From Anaeromonas sp052088025 (lineage in GTDB: Bacteria > Bacillota > Clostridia > Tissierellales > SIT17): a stretch of 64,000 nucleotides of DNA. The translations under genes and the position numbers were made by a program. Below the pieces are notes generated by a model. The model did no database searches. It was given only the letters and a program-made list of their open reading frames with translations, and had not been told where the DNA came from. The stretch spans positions 6,457 to 70,456 of the forward strand of contig NZ_JBQCYD010000007.1 in NCBI RefSeq assembly GCF_052088025.1, written 5' to 3'. Of the stretch, positions 54,056 through 62,992 are shown in pieces (position 1 is the first letter of the stretch; every line of letters starts with the position of its first letter).

Positions 54056-55588
54056 TTAATGTTTAAAATGTCTAATACCAGTAAAGACCATAATCATATT
54101 GTTTTTATCTGCCTCTTCTATTACTTCTTCATCCCTTATAGATCCTCCAGGCTGAATAATAGCAGCTACACCTGCTTTTGCAAGTAATTCTATTGAATCT
54201 TTAAATGGGAAAAATCCATCAGAAGCTAGTACAGAGTCCTTTACCTTTTTTCCTGCTCTACTTATTGCATTATCAACCGCCCAAACTCTATTTACTTCCC
54301 CCAGACCTATTCCTATAGTTGCCTTATCTTTTGCTATTACAACACCATTGGAACTAATATGTTTTACTGATTTAAAGGCAAATAATAAATCTTCTAATTC
54401 TTCTTCATTTGGTTTTCTTTTTGTAACAATTTTGATATCATTTAATAAAAGTTTACTATCTTTTTCTTGAATTAGTATTCCACCTAAAACTTTTTTAATA
54501 TCAAATTCATTTTTATTTTGTTTCATTATGTCTTTTATCTGTAAGATCCTTATATTTTTCTTTTTTCTTAGTATTTCTAAAGCTTCTTTACTATATGATG
54601 GCGCTAATACTACTTCTATAAAAATATCATTTATGCTTTTGGCTACTTTTTCATTTATTTCTCTATTTGAAGCTATAATACCACCAAATATTGATTTCAT
54701 GTCACATTCATAGGCTTTAACATATGCATCTTCAATAGTTTTTGCACTTCCAATTCCACTTGGATTAGAGTGTTTTACTCCTACTATAGTAGCTTCTTCA
54801 AATTCCTTTAAAATTTTCAGTGCTCCATTTGAATCATTAATATTATTAAAAGATAATTCCTTACCATGAAGTTGTTTAGCTTTTGATAAGGTTCCGATCG
54901 TATTGTTTATCTCTTCATAAAAAGCTGCTTTTTGATGAGGGTTTTCTCCATATCTTAAATCCATTTTAGATTTATAGTTAAGAGTAATATTTTCTGGGAA
55001 GCTTATATCTTCTAATTCATTAAAATAATTAGATATCAAAGTATCATAATATGAAGTATAATTAAATACTTTTCTAGCTAAATATCTTCTAGTTGAAATA
55101 TCTGTATCTTTACCTTTTTTAAGTTCATCTATTATTAAGTCATAGTCTTTTGGATCCACTATAACCGTAACATCTTTATAGTTTTTTCCAGCAGCTCTAA
55201 TCATAGATGGACCACCTATATCTATATTCTCGATAATATCTTCATGGGTTGAATTTTCATCATTTATAGTTTCCTCAAATGGATATAGATTATTTACTAC
55301 CATATCTATAGAATTTATATTCATCTTTTCTATTGTTTGTCTATGCTCTTTGTTTTCTCTTTTAAATAACAATCCTCCATGTATATATGGATTCAAAGTT
55401 TTAACCCTACCATCTAATATTTCTGGAAAATTAGTTATTTCTTCAACTTCTACTACTTCTATTCCTTCTTTAGATAATAAATCCTTAGTACCCCCTGTAG
55501 ATATAATCTGCCATCCTAATTCTTTTAAAGAAGATGCAAATTCAACTATACCTTTTTTATCATATACACTTATTAAGGCCCTTTTCAT
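54056..55588 (-). CDS. purH: bifunctional AICAR transformylase/IMP cyclohydrolase
   Basis: Last two steps to IMP. N-terminal IMP cyclohydrolase (about 1-195: STGGTKDLLSKEGIEV, GRVKTLNPYIHGGLL) and C-terminal transformylase (about 200-510) with catalytic Lys-His in GVKHSNPSG. The 510-residue length is normal. Overlaps purN by 4 bases, so translation is coupled. Confidence 0.97.
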   Translation of the reverse strand: MKRALISVYDKKGIVEFASSLKELGWQIISTGGTKDLLSKEGIEVVEVEEITNFPEILDGRVKTLNPYIHGGLLFKRENKEHRQTIEKMNINSIDMVVNNLYPFEETINDENSTHEDIIENIDIGGPSMIRAAGKNYKDVTVIVDPKDYDLIIDELKKGKDTDISTRRYLARKVFNYTSYYDTLISNYFNELEDISFPENITLNYKSKMDLRYGENPHQKAAFYEEINNTIGTLSKAKQLHGKELSFNNINDSNGALKILKEFEEATIVGVKHSNPSGIGSAKTIEDAYVKAYECDMKSIFGGIIASNREINEKVAKSINDIFIEVVLAPSYSKEALEILRKKKNIRILQIKDIMKQNKNEFDIKKVLGGILIQEKDSKLLLNDIKIVTKRKPNEEELEDLLFAFKSVKHISSNGVVIAKDKATIGIGLGEVNRVWAVDNAISRAGKKVKDSVLASDGFFPFKDSIELLAKAGVAAIIQPGGSIRDEEVIEEADKNNMIMVFTGIRHFKH

Positions 55589-56214
55589 TTTATCTCCCCC
55601 AATATTCTTGTTTTTCTACCATCTAAAACTATCCTATTTTCACAAAAAAGTTTTACAGCCATAGGTAAAATTTCATGTTCTATTTTTAACACTTTCTTTT
55701 GTAAGGATATGAAAGTATCATCTTCATCTATTTCTACAATTTTTTGCAATATTATAGGCCCTGTATCTACACCTTCATCAACAAAATGTACTGTAGCACC
55801 AGTATATTTACAACCATAATCTATTACTTGCTGGTGAACTTTCTCCCCATAACAACCCACTCCACAAAAACTTGGAAGCAAAGAAGGGTGTACATTTATA
55901 ATTTTATTTTTAAAAGCTTTAATAAAATCATTTGTTAAAACCTTCAAATATCCTGCCAAAACTACTAGACCTATATCTCTGTTTTTTAATTCTTCTATCA
56001 ATTTCAAATTATATTTTTCTATTGTGTCAAAATCCTTATGGTTTAAAAATAAAGTATCTATTTCTTTTTTTTCAGCTCTAACTAATCCGTAAGCATCCTT
56101 TTTATTTGATATTACTAGCTCTATCTTGGCTTTTATATCTTCTTTTTCAATTGCCTCAATTATGGCTTGTAGGTTTGTACCACTTCCTGAAATTAAAACT
56201 CCTATCTTTAGCAC
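55585..56214 (-). CDS. purN: phosphoribosylglycinamide formyltransferase
   Basis: Third step: transfer of a formyl group from 10-formyl-THF to GAR. The 209 residues have ISGSGTNLQAII near the start, catalytic Asn and His in INVHPSLLPSF, and Asp in VDTGPI. Overlaps purM by 7 bases and purH by 4. Confidence 0.96.
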   Translation of the reverse strand: MLKIGVLISGSGTNLQAIIEAIEKEDIKAKIELVISNKKDAYGLVRAEKKEIDTLFLNHKDFDTIEKYNLKLIEELKNRDIGLVVLAGYLKVLTNDFIKAFKNKIINVHPSLLPSFCGVGCYGEKVHQQVIDYGCKYTGATVHFVDEGVDTGPIILQKIVEIDEDDTFISLQKKVLKIEHEILPMAVKLFCENRIVLDGRKTRILGEIK

Positions 56215-57236
56215 AATACTACTCCCTCATCACCTTTATTTATTTGACCTAATATATAATACTTTTCATTTAATTTATCTAATAATTCTTCTGCTTTTAT
56301 TAAATCTTCTTTTGAAACTATAACTACCATTCCAACACCCATATTAAAAGTAGAATACATTTCATTAGTTTCAATATTGCCCCATTTTTCTAGTAAATTA
56401 AAAATAGTTGGAGTTTCTATTTTGGATTTATCTATATGAGCTGTCAATCCCTTTGGTAAAATTCTTGGCACATTTTCATATATTCCCCCACCTGTAATAT
56501 GTGCTAGTCCCTTTATATCAATTTCATCTATTAGATTTAATAATGGATCTTTATATATACGAGTAGGTTTTAATAGTTCCTCGCCTATTGTAGTTTTTAG
56601 TTCATCTATAAAGCTATCTATTTTTAGATTTGCTCTTTCAAATACTATTTTTCTAACTAATGAATATCCATTACTGTGTAATCCATTAGAAGGAAGGCCT
56701 ATTACAATGTCTCCTTCTTTTATATTAGAACCATTAATTATTTTTTCTTTATCAACAATACCCACACAAAATCCTGCTAAATCATATTCATCTTCTGAGT
56801 AAAGTCCTGGCATTTCAGCTGTTTCTCCACCTATTAAAGCAGCTGCTCCCTTTATACATCCATTTGATACTCCTTCTACAATACTTGCCATCTTTTCTGG
56901 CACAAGTTTTCCAGTAGATATATAATCTAAGAAAAATAAAGGTTTTGCACCTTGACATAATATGTCATTTACGCACATGGCTACACAATCTTCCCCAATA
57001 GTATCATGCTTATCCATCATGAATGCTATTTTAAGTTTAGTACCTACCCCATCTGTTCCAGATGCTAATACAGGATTTTTATATTTTTTTATATCCAATC
57101 CAAATAATCCAGAAAAACCACCTAAGTCTGATAATACTCCATCAGTATGTGTGTTTTTGATAAGATTTTTTATTAAACTAATTTGTTTATATCCTGCTTC
57201 TTTATCTACGCCTGAATCTTTATATGTTAAAGACAT
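56208..57236 (-). CDS. purM: phosphoribosylformylglycinamidine cyclo-ligase
   Basis: AIR synthetase, fifth step: ATP-dependent ring closure of FGAM. The 342 residues carry the PurM family motifs SGTDGVGTKLKIAF, GGETAEMPGLY, VIGLPSNGLHSNGYSLVR and THITGGG-like AHITGGGIYENVPR. It lies 1 base after purF. Confidence 0.97.
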   Translation of the reverse strand: MSLTYKDSGVDKEAGYKQISLIKNLIKNTHTDGVLSDLGGFSGLFGLDIKKYKNPVLASGTDGVGTKLKIAFMMDKHDTIGEDCVAMCVNDILCQGAKPLFFLDYISTGKLVPEKMASIVEGVSNGCIKGAAALIGGETAEMPGLYSEDEYDLAGFCVGIVDKEKIINGSNIKEGDIVIGLPSNGLHSNGYSLVRKIVFERANLKIDSFIDELKTTIGEELLKPTRIYKDPLLNLIDEIDIKGLAHITGGGIYENVPRILPKGLTAHIDKSKIETPTIFNLLEKWGNIETNEMYSTFNMGVGMVVIVSKEDLIKAEELLDKLNEKYYILGQINKGDEGVVLC

Positions 57237-57237
57237 A

Positions 57238-58584
57238 TTAATTCATCCTTTCTACTGGGTAATTACCTGTAAAGCAACCTCTACAAAAACCATTTTCTTC
57301 TCCTACAGCTTTTAACAATCCCTCTATTGAAATAAAGTGTAGTGAATCTGCTCCTGATATTTCTCTTATTTCTTTGCTAGTTTTAGTTGAACCTATTAAA
57401 TGTTCCTTTGTTGGTGTATCCATTCCCAAATAACAAGTATTAGTTACTGATGGTGATGCAACTCTTACATGAACTTCTTTTGCTCCTGCATCCTTTAACA
57501 TCTTTACTGTTTGCTTTATAGTAGTTCCTCTTACAATAGAATCATCTACTAAAATTACTCTTTTTCCAGCTATATTTTCCTTTAGTGGATTTAATTTGAT
57601 TCTTACTCCTTGTTCTCTTAATTCCTTAGTTGGACTAATAAAAGTTCTTCCTACATATCTGTTTTTTATTAAACCTTCTGCATAAGGTATTTTTGATTCT
57701 TCTGCATATCCTATTGCAGCTATTATTCCAGAATCTGGAGCTCCTATTACTATGTCAGCTTCAACTGGAGCTTCCTTAGAAAGTACTTTCCCTGATTCAA
57801 TTCTTGATAAATATATGCTTTTGCCATCTACTTCACTATCAGGTCTTGCAAAATATATTAATTCAAATAAACATAAAGCTCTTTTTTCAGGTCTTTTCTT
57901 TATAGATCTAATTCCATTATCATCAATTACTACTATCTCTCCAGGCTCTACATGTCTGATAAACTTTGCTCCTATAGTATCAAAAGCACATGTTTCTGAA
58001 GCTAATATATAATTTCCCTTTATCTTGCCAATAGATAAAGGTTTCATTCCATGAGAATCTCTTGCTCCCACTAATTTATCATTAGTCATAATAGCAAGTG
58101 AAAAAGATCCTTTAATTTCATCTAAAGCATTTTTAATAGCATCTTCTACATCATTTTTATGATGTCTTGCTATCAAATTAGCTATTAGTTCTGCATCTAA
58201 ATCAGTTTGAAATATTGTTCCTTCATCTTCCAGTTTATCTTTTAATTTTATATAGTTTGCGAGTTTTCCATCATGGGCAAGGGCCAAGGCTCCCTTTCTA
58301 TAGCCAACTACTAAAGGTTCTGTATTTTTGATACTTTTTGCTTCATCAGAAAAAGCATATCTTACTTGTCCAATACTTATATTCCCTCTAAATCTCTTTA
58401 AAATATCCTTATCAAAAACCTCATTTACAAGCCCCATATCTTTGTGATAATCTATGAATCCATTATTATTTATTGACATTCCACTAGAAACTTGACCTCT
58501 ATGCTGAAGAGCATAGAGACCATAGTACATCATTTGAGAAATTTCATCTATATCTTTTCCATAAATTCCTAAAACACCACTCAA
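57238..58584 (-). CDS. purF: amidophosphoribosyltransferase with altered glutaminase site
   Basis: First committed step of purine synthesis, giving phosphoribosylamine from PRPP. The 448 residues align with PurF over the full length. The PRPP-binding VILVDDSIVRGTT and the Fe-S cysteines (RALCLFE, NTCYLG, FCRGCFTG) are kept. The glutaminase site is not: the start is MSGVLGIYG, so the N-terminal nucleophile Cys is Ser2, the oxyanion-hole Asn (AHNG in relatives) is Asp105 (AHDGK), and HRGQEGAG reads HRGQVSSG. Arg75 in GQVRYA and an Asp near 128-130 remain. TTG start with AGGGGGAA. It probably uses free ammonia. Confidence 0.95.
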   Translation of the reverse strand: MSGVLGIYGKDIDEISQMMYYGLYALQHRGQVSSGMSINNNGFIDYHKDMGLVNEVFDKDILKRFRGNISIGQVRYAFSDEAKSIKNTEPLVVGYRKGALALAHDGKLANYIKLKDKLEDEGTIFQTDLDAELIANLIARHHKNDVEDAIKNALDEIKGSFSLAIMTNDKLVGARDSHGMKPLSIGKIKGNYILASETCAFDTIGAKFIRHVEPGEIVVIDDNGIRSIKKRPEKRALCLFELIYFARPDSEVDGKSIYLSRIESGKVLSKEAPVEADIVIGAPDSGIIAAIGYAEESKIPYAEGLIKNRYVGRTFISPTKELREQGVRIKLNPLKENIAGKRVILVDDSIVRGTTIKQTVKMLKDAGAKEVHVRVASPSVTNTCYLGMDTPTKEHLIGSTKTSKEIREISGADSLHFISIEGLLKAVGEENGFCRGCFTGNYPVERMN

Positions 58585-58596
58585 ATTTATTCCCCC

Positions 58597-59076
58597 TTAG
58601 AAGTTTAAAGCTTCATTCATTTCTTCTACTTGTTTTTTTAATTCTAATTTATATTCTTTTAATGATTCTTTTAACTTCGGATATTTAAGTGATAACATTT
58701 GTATTGCAAGTAGTGCAGCATTTTCTCCACCATTGATTGCAACAGTTGCAACTGGTACTCCCTTTGGCATCTGAACTGTAGAAAGTAAAGAATCTAGTCC
58801 ATCCATGGTAGAAGATTTTGCAGGAATTCCTATAACTGGTAATATACTAAGTCCTGCAAGTACTCCTGCTAAATGAGCTGCCTTACCTGCTATTGCTATG
58901 ATTACTTCCACATCATTTTCTTCTGCATATTTGATAAATTCAACTGCCTTTTCTGGTGTTCTATGGGCTGAAATAACTTTCACCTCATATTCAATATTAA
59001 ATTTTTCTAATATATCTACTGTCTTTTTACCTATCTCTTTATCTGAAATACTTCCCATTATTATACTTACTTTCAT
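58597..59076 (-). CDS. purE: N5-carboxyaminoimidazole ribonucleotide mutase
   Basis: Class I PurE, converting N5-CAIR to CAIR. The 159 residues contain MGSISDKEIGKK, the catalytic His in ISAHRTPE and GKAAHLAGVLAG. No purK lies next to it in this window, so either PurK is elsewhere or CO2 is used directly in another way. GGAGG just after the purL stop drives it. Confidence 0.95.
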   Translation of the reverse strand: MKVSIIMGSISDKEIGKKTVDILEKFNIEYEVKVISAHRTPEKAVEFIKYAEENDVEVIIAIAGKAAHLAGVLAGLSILPVIGIPAKSSTMDGLDSLLSTVQMPKGVPVATVAINGGENAALLAIQMLSLKYPKLKESLKEYKLELKKQVEEMNEALNF

Positions 59077-59088
59077 TTACACTACCTC

Positions 59089-62000
59089 CTAGTCAAAATA
59101 TTTAACAGCTGATTTGAATATATTATGTTTGCCTTTTATTTCTATATTTTTATATAAATCTTTTTCCATTCTATCTATAGAAGAAATTGTTCCAAGTACT
59201 CTTCCATCTTTACTAGTTAAGGATTCTATATTTCCGAAAGATCCTGTAGGATTTTCTGATTTAAATGTAGTTGCAATTTGATTTTCTAAATTACTTTTAT
59301 CCTTTAACACTATTCTACCTTCTCCAGTTGCTAGTGGTACTGTATACACATCACCTATATTCATAGAATTAAACCATGGGGATGAATTATTTTCTACTAC
59401 TATATGACTTGTAGTAGATATGAAACCTTCTTTATTTTCTGCTAAAATTACTGAATCATCTATTAACCCTGCTTTAATTAATCCAGCAAATCCATCACCT
59501 ATGCCTAGAATCAAACCATCGCCTATATTTAAATGTTTTTCTATTTCTTCTTTTATATAACTTTCATTTAAAATGAATTTCATAAGCTTACCACCTGTTT
59601 CAGGCTCACTACCAAATACTGCACCATGTGAAAAAGCAATTATTTGGTTTTGTTGTATTTTTTCTTTGAATTGTTTAAATGAATCTTCCATATTTGCTTT
59701 ATTTGAAAATTTAAATACAAAGGTTTCTACTTCAGCTCCAGCATCTTTAAATGATTTTTCTAGAGTATATTCTCCATGATTTCCTGTAAATATCGGCAAT
59801 AATACTTTGGGTTTTATATTCTTATTTGATTTTAATATAATGTTTTTAGTGTTTTTTATTTCTACTTTCTCTTTTAAATCCTTATTTTTTACTGGAAATA
59901 TATCTTCAAGTGGACTTTCCCATATACTTATAAGTTTATCCATATCTCTAGCTTCACCATCTAAATAAATTTTCTTTTCATTTATAGTAGATCCTAATAT
60001 TTCATATTCTATATCTTTTAGTATTTCTTCTGGATTTTCTTTTTTAGATAATTCAATTACTAAAGATCCAAGTAATGGTTTAAATAATTTATCTTTTTTA
60101 ATATCATTAAATTTAAAACCTATTTTATTTCCAAAAGCCATTTCGCAAATGGTTCTAGCTACTCCACCCTCTTTTACACTTTGTGCGGCTTTTATCTTTT
60201 TATCATCTACTAATTCTTTGATTCTTCCATAATTCTTCTTTAATTCTTCAAAATCTACAAGTCCTTTATCATCTATCTTTAAAGGAATTAATACTAGATT
60301 ACTACTTTCAGATTTGAATTCATTAGATACTATATTTTCTAATTTTTCAGTGGTTACTCCAAAGCTTAAAAGTGTAGGAGGAACATCTATATCTTCAAAT
60401 GTACCACTCATACTATCCTTTCCACCTATACTTGCTATATCAAGTTCCTTTTGAACTAAATAAGATCCAAGTAAAGCTGAAAAAGGCTTGCCCCATTTAA
60501 TTTCATTTTGATCTAGTCTTTCAAAATATTCTTGGAATGTTAATCTAATTTTTCTATAATCTCCACCTAATGCTACTATTTTTGCAATAGATTCTATTAC
60601 AGCATAATATCCACCATGAAATGTGCTCCATTTAGCTAGATTTGGCTCATATCCATAAGTCATTATAGAGCAAGTAGAAGTTTGTCCATTAAGTAATGGA
60701 ATTTTTGATACCATACCTTCTATAGGACTTAATTTGTATTTTCCACCATATGGCATCAATACTGTAGTTCCTCCTACTGTAGTATCAAAGTTTTCTACAA
60801 GGCCCTTTTGACTAGCAGCATTTATATCTTTAAGTATTGATTCTAATGACTCCATTTTTGATTTATTATTTAGCTCTTTTGGAATTTCTTCTAAATAACT
60901 TTCTTCTTTTGGACTTTCTACTTTTATTTTGATGTTTTTTCTTACACCATTCGTATCTAAGAACTCTCTTTTTATATTTACTATTTCTTTATCTTTCCAA
61001 ACAATCTTTAATTCCTTCTCATCTGTAACTTTAGCTACTACATTAGCTTCTAAATCTTCTTTATTTGTTTCATGTAAAAATTTATCTAAATCTTTTTTAT
61101 CTATTAAAACAGCCATTCTCTCTTGTGATTCAGAAAGTGTTATTTCAGTTCCATCAAGTCCTTTATATTTTAACTTTACTTTATCTAAATCTATATATAA
61201 GCCATCAGCTAATTCGCCTATTGCAACCCCTACTCCACCTGCTCCAAAGTCATTACATTTTTTTATCATTTTAGAGACATTTTCTTTTCTAAATAATCTT
61301 ATTATCTTTCTTTCAAGTGATGGTTCCCCTTTTTGCACTTCTGCTCCACTTGTATGAAGTGATTTTTCTGTATGTCCTTTTGATGAGCCTACAGCTCCTC
61401 CAAGTCCATCCCTACCAGTTCTTCCACCCACTAGTAGTATTACATCACCTGGAGTAGGAGTCCCTCTATAAACCCAATCTTTAGGTGCAGCTGCAACTAA
61501 TGCACCACATTCCATTCTCTTAGCTAAAAATCCTTCATCATAAATTTCTCTTACATATCCTGTGCTTGCACCAATTTCATTACCATATGAGCTATAACCT
61601 TTCATAGCTGTTGTAGTTATTTTTCTTTGAGGTAATTTACCTTTTAGAGTTTCATCATATTTCTTTCTAGGATCTGCAGAACCTGTTATTCTCATAGCTT
61701 GATATACATAACTTCTTCCAGATAGTGGATCTCTAATTCCTCCACCAAGACATGTAGCTGCTCCTCCAAATGGCTCCATTTCTGTAGGATGATTATGAGT
61801 TTCATTTTTAAACATCAATAACCATTTTTCATCCTTACCATCAATATCTACATCTATTTCTATACTTGCTGCATTTACTTCATCCGTCTCTTCTTTATCC
61901 TCTAAAAGACCTTTTTTCTTTAATTCTTTCATGTTTATAGTAGCTAAATCCATTAAAGTCATAGGCTTTTCTCTGTCTTCATAAGTGAAGTTTCTAGAAG

Positions 62001-62760
62001 ATAGATATTTTGTAAGTGCATCTTCAAATACTTCTTTATATTTTCCTTCATTAAATTTTATATCTTTAATTTCTGTCATAAATGTAGTATGTCTACAATG
62101 ATCAGACCAATAAGTATCTATTAATTTTATTTCTGTTATAGATGGATTTCTATTTTCACTTTCAAAATATTTCTTAGTAAATAATAAATCCTCTATATCT
62201 AGACCTATACTATAATTATCTTTAAATTCTTTTATTTGCTCATCATCAAAATCTATGAAACCATCTATTATTTCAACATCTTTTGCTTCTTCATTTTCTT
62301 CATTAAAAGTAAATTTATCTAAAGGTATTTCTTGTGCTGCTATGGTATTTATATGATACTTTTTCATCTTTTCTAATTCTTCATTATTTATATTTTTTAA
62401 AATTATTATTTCTGATTGTAATAGATCTATATCTTTATCTGGAAAAAGTGCTTTTACTAGTTTGTTGGTAAAAACTTCTCTTTTGTTATATTGCCCTTTT
62501 AATTCTTCTATTCTAAATGCTTTTTCATCATCCTTAAGTTTAAGTTCCTTATATAATTTATCTACTTTTTCTTCATATAAGAACTTTTCTATAATTTCTT
62601 TTGCTTCTTCTTCATTTGTGTTTATTAAATCATATACATTTATAATTCGTACATTTTCTAAATCTTTAATTTCTAGATAATTTTTAAATTCCTTTAAAAG
62701 ATTTTTGGATTCTAAGTTAAAACCTTCTTTTTTTTCAATAAATATTCTATTATAATTCAT
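59089..62760 (-). CDS. purL: phosphoribosylformylglycinamidine synthase, single chain, with degenerate glutaminase domain
   Basis: Fourth step: ATP-dependent amidation of FGAR to FGAM. The 1223-residue single chain has the synthetase part with WSDHCRHTTF, NETHNHPTEMEPFGGAAT and SIGGKDSMSGTF intact. The C-terminal class I glutaminase domain (about 960-1223) keeps the fold but lacks its chemistry: the nucleophile motif GICNG reads GIGDG (Gly1088 for Cys), and the HGEGR triad motif reads TGEGR (Thr1145 for His). Upstream motifs are also changed (GTNCEYD to GNHGEYT; the GGFSAGDE region to SHGAVFGSE). Both DNA sites were checked codon by codon. Probably uses free ammonia. Confidence 0.95.
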   Translation of the reverse strand: MNYNRIFIEKKEGFNLESKNLLKEFKNYLEIKDLENVRIINVYDLINTNEEEAKEIIEKFLYEEKVDKLYKELKLKDDEKAFRIEELKGQYNKREVFTNKLVKALFPDKDIDLLQSEIIILKNINNEELEKMKKYHINTIAAQEIPLDKFTFNEENEEAKDVEIIDGFIDFDDEQIKEFKDNYSIGLDIEDLLFTKKYFESENRNPSITEIKLIDTYWSDHCRHTTFMTEIKDIKFNEGKYKEVFEDALTKYLSSRNFTYEDREKPMTLMDLATINMKELKKKGLLEDKEETDEVNAASIEIDVDIDGKDEKWLLMFKNETHNHPTEMEPFGGAATCLGGGIRDPLSGRSYVYQAMRITGSADPRKKYDETLKGKLPQRKITTTAMKGYSSYGNEIGASTGYVREIYDEGFLAKRMECGALVAAAPKDWVYRGTPTPGDVILLVGGRTGRDGLGGAVGSSKGHTEKSLHTSGAEVQKGEPSLERKIIRLFRKENVSKMIKKCNDFGAGGVGVAIGELADGLYIDLDKVKLKYKGLDGTEITLSESQERMAVLIDKKDLDKFLHETNKEDLEANVVAKVTDEKELKIVWKDKEIVNIKREFLDTNGVRKNIKIKVESPKEESYLEEIPKELNNKSKMESLESILKDINAASQKGLVENFDTTVGGTTVLMPYGGKYKLSPIEGMVSKIPLLNGQTSTCSIMTYGYEPNLAKWSTFHGGYYAVIESIAKIVALGGDYRKIRLTFQEYFERLDQNEIKWGKPFSALLGSYLVQKELDIASIGGKDSMSGTFEDIDVPPTLLSFGVTTEKLENIVSNEFKSESSNLVLIPLKIDDKGLVDFEELKKNYGRIKELVDDKKIKAAQSVKEGGVARTICEMAFGNKIGFKFNDIKKDKLFKPLLGSLVIELSKKENPEEILKDIEYEILGSTINEKKIYLDGEARDMDKLISIWESPLEDIFPVKNKDLKEKVEIKNTKNIILKSNKNIKPKVLLPIFTGNHGEYTLEKSFKDAGAEVETFVFKFSNKANMEDSFKQFKEKIQQNQIIAFSHGAVFGSEPETGGKLMKFILNESYIKEEIEKHLNIGDGLILGIGDGFAGLIKAGLIDDSVILAENKEGFISTTSHIVVENNSSPWFNSMNIGDVYTVPLATGEGRIVLKDKSNLENQIATTFKSENPTGSFGNIESLTSKDGRVLGTISSIDRMEKDLYKNIEIKGKHNIFKSAVKYFD

Positions 62761-62780
62761 TAATATTCCTCCTTTAAGAT

Positions 62781-62833
62781 AAAAACCCAGACGGGTAGAG
62801 TTCCAGAGTGAAACCTACCCGCCTGGGTTTTTA
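62781..62833 (-). terminator. riboswitch-controlled terminator before purL
   Basis: Long hairpin with arms AAAAACCCAGACGGGTAG and CTACCCGCCTGGGTTTTT, then T run, directly after the PRPP aptamer and 20 bases before the purL start. Confidence 0.9.
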
Positions 62834-62834
62834 T

Positions 62835-62915
62835 CCCTTCGGTGTGATACTTTAAAAGTATCTGTATCGCTTGGACCAGCAAGAACAAATTCTCCGGAAC
62901 CCTAGATACACTCTC
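62835..62915 (-). promoter_or_regulatory. PRPP riboswitch aptamer (ykkC subtype 2b) before purL
   Basis: The minus strand has the ykkC-class signature: CTAGGGTTCCGGAGAA, TGCTGGTCCAAGCGA, then ACACCGAAGGG. The ykkC folds sense guanidine, ppGpp or PRPP; placement between a guanine aptamer and purine genes points to PRPP, which switches expression on. Ligand is inferred from context. Confidence 0.85.
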
Positions 62916-62916
62916 A

Positions 62917-62983
62917 CTCATAGTTAAATGATTATCGGTCATTTAATAGAAACGTTTCAACCATATTATGAAACTTATATGAG
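62917..62983 (-). promoter_or_regulatory. guanine riboswitch aptamer before purL
   Basis: Three-way junction of the purine class: P1 CTCATA/TATGAG, P2 GTTTCA/TGAAAC with loop ending in ATATGG, J2/3 GTTTCTA, P3 TTAAATGA/TCATTTAA with loop CCGATAA, then CTATGAG. The junction base before TATG is C, which specifies guanine. Guanine should lower purL expression. Confidence 0.92.
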
Positions 62984-62992
62984 TTATTTTAT

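Noticed and set aside
62835..62915. Guanidine-I or ppGpp reading of the ykkC-type aptamer
   Set aside because: The fold signature is shared, but the tandem guanine aptamer and purine genes favour PRPP; no guanidine exporter or amino acid synthesis gene is nearby.
62760..62942. A 60-residue minus-strand reading frame upstream of purL
   Set aside because: It lies across the guanine and PRPP aptamers and terminator; the structured RNA explains the sequence and the frame has no protein-like features.
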